Made by a program: the position numbers and the translations under genes. From positions 37,260,836-37,324,835 of the forward strand of contig NC_091298.1 in assembly GCF_038502225.1 (NCBI RefSeq): 64,000 nt of DNA. Reading direction: 5' to 3'. Shown here in pieces: positions 21,930-39,174 of this stretch (within the stretch, counting starts at the first letter, position 1; each line of letters begins with the position of its first letter). The stretch is from Cherax quadricarinatus (taxonomy: Eukaryota > Arthropoda > Malacostraca > Decapoda > Parastacidae). Under the pieces are notes generated by a model, which had not been told where the DNA came from, searched no databases, and saw only the letters and a program-made list of their open reading frames with translations.

Positions 21930-21990
21930 GCAGTTGTAATTTGACTGAAGAAACATACTGTGTAAGTGAAACGTTTCAGCAATAAAAATA
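21930..21990 (+). ncRNA. Diverged hammerhead ribozyme of the same family
   Basis: The core CTGAAGA (fits CUGANGA) is at 21945-21951. One A follows, then a stem II of ACATAC and GTAAGT around TGT with one A-A mismatch. GAAAC is at 21968-21972 inside the palindrome AAACGTTT, and then comes TCAGCAATAAAAAT. The layout matches the copies at 2.3-3.2 kb, including the extra A and the loopless stem III. The sequence after it (to about 22050, ...CTGTCGGTATTTTATACC) resembles the end of the 3.2-kb unit. The stem I outer helix is poor, so activity is doubtful. Confidence 0.6.
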
Positions 21991-22059
21991 TCCATCTGTT
22001 CTCCATGTATCTTAATTATCAACCTGTCGGTATTTTATACCATTATCAATATATTCTGC

Positions 22060-22424
22060 CCGACATTGAGCCTAATTACCCATATAAAAACCACAGCAGT
22101 CACAATTACAACGCTAGGCAGTATACGGTAATTACCATCTGCCACAACTGTAACAGTACACAAACAGTAAATGATGTTTAAGATCATGATGTAAACTGGG
22201 GACTGCAAGGTTTAAGGACAAGAACACCCTGCAACAATCAACAAGACAGCTAAATGCATTCTAAATAAGATCATTATAGGGTAAAAACCCACAAAAAAGT
22301 ACACACTGATTCATCAGCAGATATAGGTAGGGAGTTACAGAATCAAAAAAGAATCAGCCGGAAAGAACAGCACTATATATAAACAAAATCACCAAACAAG
22401 TGATTTTGAATCATTAACAGAACT
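22060..22424. other. No recognisable gene
   Basis: I see no feature that I can support. Confidence 0.5.
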
Positions 22425-24528
<2,104 letters not shown>

Positions 24529-26440
24529 ATTTTAGACAAAAATACAACTGCTGCTCTAGGTTTTGGCCTAAGTTTTGCAACTTCAAAAAAACTTAATAAT
24601 GTTGAAATTACAAAAGCCTTTTGTAACTTTGAGAATTTTTCTGATTTATCCACTGATGAAATTAATATTAGTAAGGGAATGGCATATAGCTCTATGTTAA
24701 AACAAAACATTCCCAATTGCCCTCAAAGATTCTTTGAGTCTTATGATACACTTAATAACAATAAAAATTTGCGCCTTACTAAAGCAGACAAAATAAATGC
24801 AATAGTAATTATGAAAGAAAATGATTACCAAGAAAAAATGAATAATCTTCTAGATAATACTGAAACCTATTCTAAACTTAGAAAAAAATCCCCTAGAAAC
24901 CGTTAACAGCAATTTCAATAAAACAATAAAAATTCTACTGAAAGGCAAAGATGAATTAGTCAAACAATTTACTTCCACTAATCCATCTTTACCTTACATG
25001 TATGGACTAATAAAAACACACAAACCATGGAATCCAGTCAGACCAATTATTAGCTCCATAGGATCAGTTTCATATAAATTATCCAAATGGCTTGTTGATA
25101 TTTTGAGCCCTATTGTTGGCAAAATTTCTAACTTTAATGTTAAAAACAACATAGATTTAGTTGATAAATAAAGCTCCTTGACTGACTTCAATGATTTTAA
25201 CATGGTTAGTTTTGATGTTACTTCCTTGTTTACGAAAGTTCCTGTTGATGATTTATTAAGTTCCTTATCTGAAGAACTCGTTAATTATGATTTACCATTG
25301 CCGGATCCTACTATCATTAAACTTAATAAACTTTGGATTGTTGATGCAAAATTTGTATTTAATGATAAGTTTTACACTCAGAAGTTTGGTATGGCAATGG
25401 GGAATCCTCTTTCACCTGTTCTTAGTAACCTATACATGGACTTTTTTGAAACAAGGCTGCTTAACACAATCCTCCCTAATAGAGCTAAATGGTTCAGATA
25501 TGTTGATGATATTTTGTGTCTTATGCCCAAAAATGTAGATATACACCATCTCCTTGGCAAATTAAATAGCTTAGCCCATTCTATAAATTTTACTGTTGAA
25601 TTTGAAGAAAATAACTCATTGCCTTTTCTAGATGTTTTAATTATTAAGTGTAATAATGAATTCAAATTTAAAATTTACAGAAAATCTACAAATAACTGTT
25701 CCTATGTCCACTATTCTTCTTCCCATCAAGATAGAGTTAAACTGTCTGTTTTCTCATCAATGTTTTTGAGAGCTTTACGAATTTCTAGTCCAGAGTTCAT
25801 AGATGAGGAAATATCCAAAATTTATGAAATAGGTAATGATTTGAAATACCCAAGAAATGTAATTGATACATCTTTTAAAGTTGCTAGAAATACTTTTTAC
25901 AATCCAAAAAGGGACAACCAGCCTTATTTAACTAAAAATATGTTGGTTCTCCCTTACTATGAAAACTTGGTTGATATGCCTTCTCTTCTTAAGACTTTTA
26001 ATATTAAAGTTGTATTCAAAAATCTTGATAGAGTAAAGAAACCTTTAATAAAGAATTTCCCCCAAAATGCTGATGCATGTGTCTATAAGATTCCTTGTAA
26101 AATTTGCGATAAAGTTTATTACGGTCAAACTGGTAAAAATCTCGAACTAAGATTAAAACAATATAAATATAGCATTAGAACTGGACAAGATTCCAAAGCT
26201 CTATTTATTCATGTAAGAGATTTTAACCATCCAGTTGATTTTCAAAAAGTTGAGAAAGTAGTATCAAGCAAGTCCATGGTCGACAGGAATATAATTGAAT
26301 CTTGTTTCATAAAAAGCAGTTTTGACAATAATATGAATATTTCCTTTGGTTTATATCAATTAGATACATTTACAATTAATAGAATTTGGGAAGAATTTAA
26401 TAATACATTGGACAAATAATAATTTTTTAAATTTCTTATT
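24529..26440 (+). pseudogene. Penelope-like element RT / GIY-YIG endonuclease, two lesions
   Basis: The plus strand encodes a PLE polyprotein. The N-terminal region (TTAALGFGLSFATSKKLNN..., 24535-24902) is followed by a frameshift at an A run near 24890. RT motifs YGLIKTHKP...RPIIS then run to a TAA near 25168, and a continuous frame of 413 codons follows at 25178-26419. That frame holds SFDVTSLFT, MGNPLSP, the catalytic YVDD (about 25498-25509), and a C-terminal GIY-YIG nuclease-like domain (VYKIPCKICDKVYYGQTGK...). PLEs nick DNA with the GIY-YIG domain and copy their RNA at the break. One frameshift and one stop make this copy inactive, though the catalytic residues remain. Confidence 0.9.
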
Positions 26441-27397
<957 letters not shown>

Positions 27398-28744
27398 GTC
27401 GTGCCGAATAGGCAGAACTTGCGCTTGCGATCTTGGCTTAAATAGTAACGCTCATCTTGCCATATAGGACAAGCGAAAATTTGTGTATGCAATAATTTCG
27501 CCAAAATCATTCCGAAGTGTCTTCCATTGCAGACACTGCAAGGCTCCAGGCGGACATCAACCGTATCTTTCAGTGGGCTGCAGAAAACAATATGAAGTTC
27601 AACGATGAGAAATTTCAATTACTCAGATATGGTAAACACGAGGAAATTAAATCTTCATCAGAGTACAAAACAAATTCTGGCCACAAAATAGAGCGAAACA
27701 CCAACGTCAAAGACCTGGGAGTGATCATGTCGGAGGATCTCACCTTCAAGGACCATAACATTGTATCAATCACATCTGCTAGAAAAAAAAAATGCTAGAA
27801 AAATGACAGGATGGATAATGAGAACCTTCAAAATTAGGGAGGCCAAGCCCATGATGACACTCTTCAGGTCACTTGTTCTATTTAGGCTGGAATATTGCTG
27901 CACACTAACAGCACCTTTCAAGGCAGGTGAAATTGCTGACCTAGAAAATGTACAGAGAACTTTCACGGCGCGCATAACGGAGATAAAACACCTCAATTAC
28001 TGGGAGCGCTTGAGGTTCCTAAACCTGTATTCCCTGGAACGCAGGCGGGAGAGATACATGATTATATACACCTGGAAAATCCTAGAGGGACTAGTACCGA
28101 ACTTGCACACGAAAATCACTCACTACGAAAGACTTGGCAGACGATGCAACATCCTCCCCAATGAAAAGCAGGGGTGTCACTAGCACGTTAAGAGACCATA
28201 CAATAAGTGTCAGGGGCCCGAGACTGTTCAACTGCCTCCCAGCATACATAAGGGGGATTACCAACAGACCCCTGGCTGTCTTCAAGCTGGCACTGGACAA
28301 GCACCTAAAGTCGGTTCCTGACCAGCCGGGCTGTGGCTCGTACGTTGGTTTGCGTGCAGCCAGCAGTAACAGCCTGGTTGATCAGGCTCTGATCCACCAG
28401 GAGGCCTGGTCACAGAATGGGCCGCGGGGGCGTTGACCCCCGGAACTCTCTCCAGGTAAACTCCAGGTAAACCTAGCGAAAAAAATATATTTCATTGTGT
28501 TTGTTTAGTATTAAATTACTGTAAACAAATCTAAAATATATTTAGTTGGATTAGGCTAAAATAAATTGCTCGTGTTATGACAAGGTTAGGTAAGTTTTCT
28601 AATTTACTTTTGGTGCAAAATTAAACAATTTTACATTAACATTAATGAAGAAATATATATCTTTAAACTCGTAAGAGAAAATTTTGGAAATGACTTAATT
28701 TTAAATGAGTTTTTGCTAATTGACCAGTTTTACATATTCGGCAC

Positions 28745-28747
<3 letters not shown>
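27398..28747 (+). mobile_element. TIR element copy 2, split by a LINE
   Basis: It has the same 13-bp TIRs as copy 1 at 27398 and 28747. The left part runs to about 27516 and the right part resumes at about 28468. The LINE fragment in between accounts for the extra ~950 bp. A 6-bp GCTTGC duplication near 27421 is private to this copy. Confidence 0.85.
27517..28467 (+). pseudogene. CR1/L2-like LINE copy C, 5'-truncated insertion
   Basis: It encodes the RT C-terminal side ([21 protein letters not shown] at 27520-27590), a conserved NVKDLGVIMS segment, the MTGWIMRTF...LEYCCTLTAPFKAGE region, and a C-terminal block RRERYMIIYTWKILEGLVPN, in two or three frames. A frameshift near 27790 sits in an A run. 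The 3' end has the tandem CTCCAGGTAAA repeat (28451-28467). It matches 59.37 kb onwards and 50.98-51.60 kb. It landed inside TIR element copy 2, so it is the younger of the two. Confidence 0.85.
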
Positions 28748-28822
<75 letters not shown>

Positions 28823-28823
28823 T
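28748..28823. repeat. (TA)n microsatellite
   Basis: TA array between TIR element copies 2 and 3. Confidence 0.95.
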
Positions 28824-29211
28824 GTCGTGCCGAATATGTAAAACTGGTCAATTAGCAAGAACTCGTTTAAAATTAAGTCCTTTCTGAAATTTTCTCTTAT
28901 ACGTTTAAAGATATATTTTTTTCATTAATGTTAATGTAAAAATTTATAATTTTGCACCAAAAGAATCTTAGAAAACTTACCTAACCTTATTATAAAAAGA
29001 ACAATTTATTTTAGCCTAACCCAACTAAATATATTTTAGATTTGTTTACAGTAATTTAATACTAAACAAACACAGTGAAATATATTTTTTTCGTTAGGTT
29101 CAGAATGATTTTGGCGAAATTATTGCATACACAAATTTTCGCTTGTCCTATATTGCAGGATGAGCGTTGCTATTTAAGCCAAGATCGCAAGTTCTGCCTA
29201 TTCGGCACGAC
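28824..29211 (-). mobile_element. 388-bp TIR element, copy 3 (inverted)
   Basis: It has the same ends and length as copy 1 but the opposite orientation. With copy 4 it forms a large inverted repeat around a 45-bp TA spacer, and with copy 2 around another. Confidence 0.87.

Positions 29212-29256
<45 letters not shown>
29212..29256. repeat. (TA)n microsatellite, 45 bp
   Basis: A short TA spacer between inverted copies 3 and 4. Confidence 0.9.
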
Positions 29257-29644
29257 GTCGTGCCGAATAGGCAGAATTTGCGATCTTGGCTTAAATAGCA
29301 ACGTTCATCTTGCCATATAGGGCAAGTGAAAATTTGTGTATGCAATAATCTCGCCAAAATCATTCTGAACCTAACGAGAAAAATATATTTCACTGTGTTT
29401 CTTTAGTATTAAATTATTGTAAATAAATCTAAAATATATTTAGTTAGGTTAGGCTAAAATAAATTATTCTTGTTATTGTAAGGTTAGGTAAGTTTTCTAA
29501 GATTCTTTTGGTACAAAATTATAAATTTTTATATTATCATTAATGAAAAAAATATATCTTTAAACGTATAAGAGAAAATTTTAGAAAGGACTTAATTTTC
29601 AATGAGTTCTTGCTAATTGACCAGTTTTGCATATTCGGCACGAC
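29257..29644 (+). mobile_element. 388-bp TIR element, copy 4
   Basis: Complete copy with 13-bp TIRs, in the same orientation as copies 1, 2 and 5. Confidence 0.87.
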
Positions 29645-31689
<2,045 letters not shown>

Positions 31690-31990
31690 GCCGTCAAGTT
31701 GATAAATAATATGTGCAACATTTGGGTATCTTTATTCTGGAACAGTTTCACCAACAAGTTGCTTTTTTCAGTTCAATACAGAGAAGAACGGAAGAAAATG
31801 AGGATGTGTTGAGTCCATCAATACTGATGGAGTGAACACATCGACTCTAGGCTGAGGGACTCATTACCTCAAACTACTCCTCATCTTCCACCGCTCTTCT
31901 CAGCATTGAACTGAAGATGCCACTGACTGAAAAGCTTTTCCAGAATAATGATACCCAAATATTGCACAAGTGTTGCATTTATCAACATTC
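31690..31990. repeat. Inverted pair of degenerate hammerhead-bearing units
   Basis: The left half (31700-31830) on the minus strand and the right half (31840-31985) on the plus strand are diverged versions of the 2.3-3.3 kb unit. They share GATACCCAA(A/G)...TTGCACA, the CTGA...GAAA-like region, AATGAGG and the CATCGACTC-AGGCTGAGG block. The minus motif reads CTGAAAA...GGTGAAACTG. The plus motif reads CTGAAGATGCCAC...CTGAAAAGC. Core and stem II are both damaged, so these are relics. Confidence 0.6.
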
Positions 31991-32749
31991 TCCAAGTATT
32001 TCACAGAAATCAACTTGATTAATAAGAGTGGCATATTAAAATTTATGCAACACAAAATCAAAGTGAGAAGTCTCTCTTGAGGAAGACACATCAGCCCTAG
32101 AAGTTTCAAGCTGACCAGATGAGGCATTCTGCACTTACTGCATAGAATGCAACAAACTTTTACCTTCCCAACCTATACCCATAACAAGGTTTCATAAGCA
32201 TAAGCCAATAGAGGCTGATGCTATTCATGACTGTTTAATTTTAAACAGGGAAAAGCGCCAAAAAATTAGAGGTCATATAGTGTCTATGGAATGGGAGGAA
32301 TTAATTCGATTCACGAAAAGGAGGATTGAGTCAGTATCCTGGATCAAGAGCCCCTCACTAACATCAAGGTTAAAATTAGCGTCTACACACACTATACACA
32401 ACAACAGCTTTGTTCTGTTAAAATTGTGAAGCCGATCAGATGAAGCTCTTTAATTAATGTCATTTGAATTTGCATGTGTGAGCGGCTAGCAGCAGCAACA
32501 CCTTCAATAACGTCATCCTGTAAGTAGATTCCCTCCCAAGTTGACTTATTTGCGAGAGTTAATTAGAATATTGTTTTTATTTCACAAGTAATAGCAAGTT
32601 AATAGTGCGATGCAGTGTCCTAGAATTAGGTAATTTTTTTAACAGCTGTAAGAAGAGACCATACGATTACTCTCTGAAGTATTGGACAAAGCGCAGTAAA
32701 TATTATGATCACTAGTAAACAATCATTAGTTGAATAACTGGGAAATTAA
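31991..32749. other. No recognisable gene
   Basis: A ~40-bp piece at 32337-32370 (ATCAAGAGCCCCTCACTAAC) is a fragment of the short SINE family. Nothing else is supported. Confidence 0.5.
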
Positions 32750-32813
<64 letters not shown>

Positions 32814-32822
32814 GTTGTTGTT
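32750..32822. repeat. (ATT)n microsatellite
   Basis: About 21 ATT units then GTTGTTG. Confidence 0.95.
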
Positions 32823-34299
32823 GGACGCTACGCTCACCTTACTTTATAGAGGACTGCCTAATCATTGTTCATTAAGCAAGACACATATTACCTCGCTGGA
32901 AATGAGCATTGGTAATTCCATTATGGTCATGATGATAATGGTGATGTAGACTGAAAGAGGTAATTTAGCGTAGCAGCGCACGTGGTGAACTGGTGATTGA
33001 TATCAAAGTAGAATGAAATTATCTCGTAAATATGGCATCTGAAGTTCTAGTAAATACTTCATAATGAGGGGAGATAATGTCTGAGTTCTAATATTGAAGT
33101 TTAATACATAATAGCAATATGCGATACTGAAACGTCGTGGGATTATGATCAAAAGATTGATGCACTTCCGAACTAAACCAAATTTTGAATGTTATTTATT
33201 ATTAAAACTACAAGTTCATGTGTACCTACAGACGGATATCTATAGGCAGGTTATATTCAGTTTATATAGACTGCAAAGACAGTACTTTCTTCAGTACAAG
33301 AACGCTGTCAACGATTTATTCCAGTCTAAATGTAAGCCACGTGATTATCTGAACTAATTTATTAGCGATTTCTTATGGGTACTCATGTCTATACATACTT
33401 TTATCCCTTGAAATGGACTGTATGAAGACACATGTTTATAGTTGAAATTCTGCCGTGACAATCCCTCAGAACTCACCCTGAAACGACTCAGTCTGGTGCT
33501 CCTCAGGGTTGCAAGTAGGTGAATTAAAATTTTGTGCCTATCAGTCAGGTGATATTTAAAAAATTACATTAACTGACCTGAAAAATTAACTAATTTGATG
33601 TCTAGAGATAATATAATATAAAATCCTTTTAAATTATATGACTTTGAAAAAAATGCATTTCAATTTTATCTTCATTGTATTTTAAACCATGATTAACCAT
33701 TAACAAAAAGACAATTGCATAGTAACATATTATGAGTGATCAATGAGAACCAAAACAGCTTATTTGATCAAGATGCAGCAAGCGTCTCTCAGTGTTCTCG
33801 AAAGATATTGGCGCATCTAGTGTTTTCAGTCAAAGAGTTATATGAATTTATATATAAATTTATGGAAAGTAACTGACTAAGAAAGTTTGGCAAGCACACT
33901 GAGTCTCCTATATAACCATCCCCAATGTATACAACTACTGGTCTCAAAATTTTGGAATCTGAGTGTTTCTAAACATAGAAAATTATTATGAAAGAACCCA
34001 TCTCCTTTGGTCAAGCCACCTCACTCAGCTGTCTGAATTCATTCCTAATTTCATAATAATGAACTAAGTTCAGATGACTAACATTGTAGCTAAAACGGAT
34101 TTAGGGATTTCAAAGAGTTTACATATTAACAACTTAAACCTGGAATCAATGATTACGATTCTCCAATTGTTTATTCTAAAACAGCAATAGTTAACCATCT
34201 TGTTTATATTCAGTGTTGTTGTTTGTCATGAAAAGTAAGCTACCTGATTTACATACGACACATCATTTCTCAAGTTTTGTTAATTTTGCTTTGTAATTT
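32823..34299. other. AT-rich stretch without recognisable gene
   Basis: I see no coding or repeat feature that I can support. A 70-codon frame at 33145-33357 has no motif. Confidence 0.5.
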
Positions 34300-35525
34300 G
34301 TGTATGCATTACAGTGTTTACATTATTAAGTCAGGTTCAAAGAACAATTCCTGACTATAGTGATAGATATGTTTGGAAGGCGTTAGGCTATTTAATCCAA
34401 GAAGGAAGTGGTTTATATTAATATTCTTACGCATTAAGCAAAGAACATCGTCCACATATCTGTACAATTTTCCTTTAAGAAGAATTCTGTTAAGTAGTCT
34501 TGTTTCAAAATATTTAATGAACAAATTGCTAAGGATTGGTGAGAAAGGATTTCCCATTACCATACCATACTTCTGAGTGCAAAACTCACTATTAAATACA
34601 AACTGCATCTACAATGCTAAGTTTATTAAAATTATTGATTGTTGGCACAGAAAATGGTAAATCGTAATTAGAGAGATCCTCAGATAGGAAACTTAATAAG
34701 TCGTTAACTGGAACTTTTGTGAACAACGAAGTGACATCAAAACAAATTATTTTAATTTCAGAACTCAGTTATAGGGCTTAATTTTTCAACTAAATCAATA
34801 TTATTCTTAATATTAAAGCCAGAAACTTTGCCAAATTTTCCATTTGGATAATTTTTACTCAACTGAGTCAATGAAACTAATTATGGGTATGGCTGGATTA
34901 CATGTTTTGTGAGTTTTTGATTAATCCATACATATATGATAAAGATGCGTTGCCTTTCAATAATCACTTTACATACTTTTGCTAGTTTCTATTAAGTGAA
35001 TCTGAGAGATTTTTTCTGATTTTACAATAAGAATTTCTATCCTTCACAGATTATTCATCTTACCTTGGTAATCATTTTCTTTTTATCAAATTACTACTGC
35101 ATTTATTTTGTCTGCTTTAGTAATGTGCAAATTTTCATGATTTATAAGATTTTCATCAGACTTCTTAAAAAATCTCAAAGGATAATTGGAATATATCGTT
35201 TAATTATGGAACTTTAAAAGCACTCCCTCACTTACATCGATTTCATCAATAAATAAATCAGAAGATTTTTCTAAGTCTCAGAAAGCTTTTGTAGTTTCTA
35301 CATTATTGACTTTTTTTAAGACATTGCAAAACTTAGACTGAAGCCCAGAGCAGCAGATCTGGTCTTATCTTATGGTTCATCCCACAAGTTAATTACAAAT
35401 TTGTTTTTAGCAAGTTTAATCCAGTCACTGTCTTCAGTAAGATTGTCTAACTTGAATGTTAATTTGTTTCTGAGCTCATTTCATATTCCTTTGAGTTTGT
35501 TGTAACAATCATCTTACCTAATTTC
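34300..35525 (-). pseudogene. Second Penelope-like element, decayed, minus strand
   Basis: The minus strand carries the N-terminal two thirds of a PLE related to that at 24.5 kb. It holds an N-terminal region upstream of TRSAALGF (35340-35510), the DKINAVVI-type segment near 35090, and RT core pieces including the MGNPFSP box and YVDD (LYRYVDDVLCLM, 34318-34608). Many small indels break the frame. It contains more of the N-terminus than the 24.5-kb copy. Confidence 0.8.
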
Positions 35526-35559
35526 CATTGCAACAATATAGCCTGATTAAAACAATATT

Positions 35560-36165
35560 TTTTTTTTGGATCTCAATGTTTTGAAATTCAGAATACACCG
35601 AAAATAGACTGAATATACCGAAATACACCGAAAATAGACTTAAACTTTCTGTATTCTCATCTTTGTTTTTGAGAGCTCTGCACATTTCGAGCCCAAAGTT
35701 CATAGATAAGGAAATTTTGAACATTTATGAAATGAAACTTTATTAAGTTTCCTATCTGAAGAACTTGTTAATTACGATTTACCATTGCCAGTATCAACAA
35801 TAATTTAGTTAATTAAACTTTGTATAGTTGATGCAAAGTTTGTGTGTAATGGCTAGTTTTACACTGAGAAGTTTTTTATGACAAGAGGAAATCGTCTCTG
35901 TGTCTTTAGCAATTTGTACAAAATAAGTCATTGTCTTTGTTAGATGTCTGAATTATTAAGGGAAAGCAAGATTTTAAATTCAAAATACACAGAAAACCAA
36001 CAAATAACTGCTTTTATGTACACTATTATTCCTCAGATCATGAAAATTAAATTTTTTGTATTCTCATCCAAGTTTCTGAGAGCCCTCTGTATTTGCAGCC
36101 CAGTGTTCGTAGATGAAGAAATTTGGAAGATTTATGAAATAGCTAATGATCCAAAATACCCAAGG
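35560..36165 (+). pseudogene. Scrambled PLE fragments, plus strand
   Basis: Short plus-strand blocks match different parts of the PLE and are not in the original order: an FSS-FLRAL-ISSPEF block near 35650, LLSFLSEELVNYDLPLP near 35740, a SLIVDAKFV-like block near 35815, and KFKIYRKPTNNC then FSSKFLRALCICSPVF near 35970-36110. They face the minus copy, giving an inverted pair like that at 23-26 kb. Confidence 0.7.
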
Positions 36166-36849
36166 CATTGCACTGCTGACCTCACTATAGGCAGGACAGT
36201 CACTCTTCTCTCTAGTACCCTATGATCCCTGTGTTTGGGAGAGGCCTTTTAACTTGTGTGTGGCATCGTGGGACCTTCCTCTTCGTCATCTACAGGATTG
36301 GTGCGTAGTTAGCTACCTTCCATAGGGAGGGCCACCTTCCTCTGCATTCCTGTAGCTGCCTTCTGTATTGCTGACAACCGTTTTCTTCAAGTACCAGGAT
36401 TCTGTGCGTCGACGGTCGTGGGCTGCCTTTCCCAGTGGAGGCTACCATTCTCTGCACTCCTGGTGCTGCTTTTTACCTCCTCCAGTGACCACAGCGCCCC
36501 TCCTTTAAGTTAAACAAGGTTTTGAAGTGTGTCGTCTGCACATGATAGAGTTGGGTTGCTGTCTCTTGGTGTTTCAGAGTGCATCACGGTGCTCCATCAG
36601 CAGCAGTTCACCCTCTTTCATTTCAGTTCACCAGCGCATCCATCGACCATCTCTACTGAAAACTTTAAGGTAAAAGCCAGGCATGTACGTGTGTCTATTA
36701 CACACGTACTTTCCCAGTTGAGTGCTTCGTAGATAGTCCGTTTTACGTTTTATTGGCGCCACCAGGGCCATTTTTTAATTAAGTTCGTGCTTATTGTTGC
36801 CCTATATTATCCGGCCGGGAGAGTACAGGCGTATAAGAAAAAAAAATTA
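36166..36849. other. Possible 5' region of the following LINE; no gene
   Basis: A GC-richer stretch without a coding signature sits between the PLE remains and the Jockey-like LINE. It may be that LINE's 5' UTR, but I cannot set the boundary. Confidence 0.35.
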
Positions 36850-37079
36850 TCCACGAAGTCTGTTTCTCACACAAATGCAAACACTACTCTATTCCTAACT
36901 TAGTCTAAAACTAACAAAGAAACTATCAATCCTGTTAACGTACTGTTTCAAATTACGTAAGCCCTTATCATTAATCTCCTGCAAAAAAAAAAAAAAAACT
37001 CTGACCACAAAGTTATACTTGATTGTGCTTCTTACAAAACCTACTGTTCTAAAACTGTCATAGCTAAGCTTGCTGAGGA

Positions 37080-38256
37080 GAACTTTCGGTCAGTTGTACT
37101 CCTGAACACAGAGGCAGAATCAAAATTGTCGCAATGCACGTCTACAATGCTATTCTGGCCGACTATGAAAAAGACTGCAATGACCTATAACTCGACCTTC
37201 TCACTTCTCACATTCTTAAAATTCACTGCACCACGCCTGAAGAAGCTTCCTATCTCCTTCAACACGACATTCGTCCCATGATTTACATTAATCTATCTGC
37301 CTCACTTTTCATCCCTAACTGCCTTATTAGACTAAATGCTCTCTTCCTCTTAAATGTCCTGTCAACAACCTCACCCTGTCACTTCCTATCAGTGCCCTAA
37401 ACGTAAAGAGTACACTCTTTCTTTACGTTGTAACAAGACTATCAATTCTCCTAACCCCTTCTCTTCCCAATCCCAACCCTCTCTCACTTCTGTTAACTTC
37501 CCACCTTTATCTACTCCAACCACATTCCATACAAACACTTCACACTACCCCTCAAACACTGCACATACTCCTACCCCAGCATCCATATCTTCCACATATG
37601 TAAATGCCATTAGAGGCCTCACCACTCCTAACCTTTTTCCTAATGTGTCCCGCCAAACAGACTGATTTCTACTATTGTACAGACCTCTGTTATTCTAGCT
37701 AAACACTTTGTTGTTAATTTTCATAAGCTATTAAATGGCCTCTTTTCTTCCCATGGTCTGCTTCGTCTTATCTTTGCTCCCAACTTCACCCTACCTCCTC
37801 CTCCTCGTAAAGATAATAACCAAGCAATTTTTCCTAACCTCCTTGAATTCACTGCATCTTCCTTGGCCACTTCTGTCAAAAACGACCCTTTTTTATCTAC
37901 ATTCTCCACACCAACCCTCACTGAACCCTCTTCCTCTTGTCATTCCAAAACACCTACTCACACTGAACCTTCCACATCTACAACACCCACACAAGCCCTT
38001 ATTGAACCCTTTAACCCCTCTGCTTCTACTTTTGTTGCAACTACTGGTGCCTCCTTTAACATGGGCTCTAACCAACTTCTCCCAGCCCATACCTCTCGCT
38101 ACCCTACCAGAAGCAAACACAACGGTCCCAAAAAACACAAACACATTGATACTGGGCGAGACCGTGATAACATTGAAAAAGCTATTAAATCACGCTATTA
38201 AATCACCCTCACGCTCTCCTTCCTCAGACACACAGCAGACGCAGCAGATTAGATAA
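37080..38256 (+). pseudogene. Jockey-like LINE ORF1 remnant
   Basis: Frames at 37080-37330 (ILADYEKDCNDL...EEASYLLQHDIRPM) resemble the nucleic-acid-binding ORF1 of Jockey-type LINEs. They are followed by low-complexity Thr/Pro/Ser sequence at 37354-37665 and 37863-38201, ending RYPTRSKHNGPKK. I see no intact zinc knuckle. Assignment rests on position before the endonuclease and on composition, so it is moderate at best. Confidence 0.5.
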
Positions 38257-38339
38257 TTTATGCAGCAATGGTACATTACAGATGGGTCCAAAACAGGAAT
38301 TGGCGCGCCATCAACACCCTGCTCCCGCAAACAACAAAC

Positions 38340-38801
38340 AACATGGCCCTTAAGGTCACACAGTTTAACATTCGCAGCTACAACATGAATAAACGCATCC
38401 TGGATGAATTCATTGAGGCTGAACGCCCAGCTGTGCTGCTATTAAACAGCACCTGTGTGCAAGTTACTCAACAAATCAGACACTGGGGATGCATTACATG
38501 CTAGTCTAGCGCTGATCCCTATAATGGTACTTCCATTATGGTGAGCAGTACTATTCGGCATGATCTTCTAAACATTCCCTTCACTTGTCCTCACACCATG
38601 GCTATAAAGGTCTTTACACTTCATGTACCTATTATTATCTGTACTACCTATGCTCTACCTAATTCTAACATAAACATTCCTGACTTAACCCTTCTTTTTA
38701 ATCACTCCAACATACCTGTTTATCTTCAAACTAAAATGCAAAACACACAGCCTTCCACGATACCTACACTAACACACATGGGAATCTATTACAAAAACTA
38801 G
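38340..38801 (+). pseudogene. Jockey-like LINE endonuclease remnant
   Basis: The segment MALKVTQFNIRSYNMNKRIL...EFIEAERPAVLLLNST (from 38343) is the typical start of an APE-like endonuclease, with the N of QFNIRS in place. It expects a Glu at the LNST position, where catalytic E is normally found in a LNET-type motif; here it is Ser. A second piece (38538-38801) continues the domain in another frame. Confidence 0.7.
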
Positions 38802-39174
38802 TCACACAAAAACATCTAATACACCTCGGCCCTCACTTCAACACCTTTGGCCCCAAGGGCCAGGGCTAACCTGACATTATTGTCACAAAGGGAGCCAGCC
38901 TCTACCTTCACCACCACATTACACCAGGCCCTCTCTCTGGCTCTGACCACATATCCACCACACTTCTCATGTCTTCTGACCCTATTCTTATCCCCACCAG
39001 ACAAATTTCCTCATACTCTCGGGGAAACTGGAACGCTTTTAAACAACACCTAGACAACACGAACCTCTCTCACAGTTTTGACAAAGAACACATATCAGAC
39101 ATCGACACACAGACAGCACATATACAAGACTATCACACAGGCTGCTGAAAAGGCAGTGTCTAGAAAACAATATA

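Noticed and set aside
21032..22006. Minus-strand frames of 116-134 codons in the 35-bp array
   Set aside because: Three 35-bp units make 105 bp, which keeps a frame open by chance.
37735..38256. A 173-codon Leu/Pro-rich frame
   Set aside because: It is a shifted frame over the low-complexity ORF1 remnant of the Jockey-like LINE, where another frame (37863-38201) fits better.
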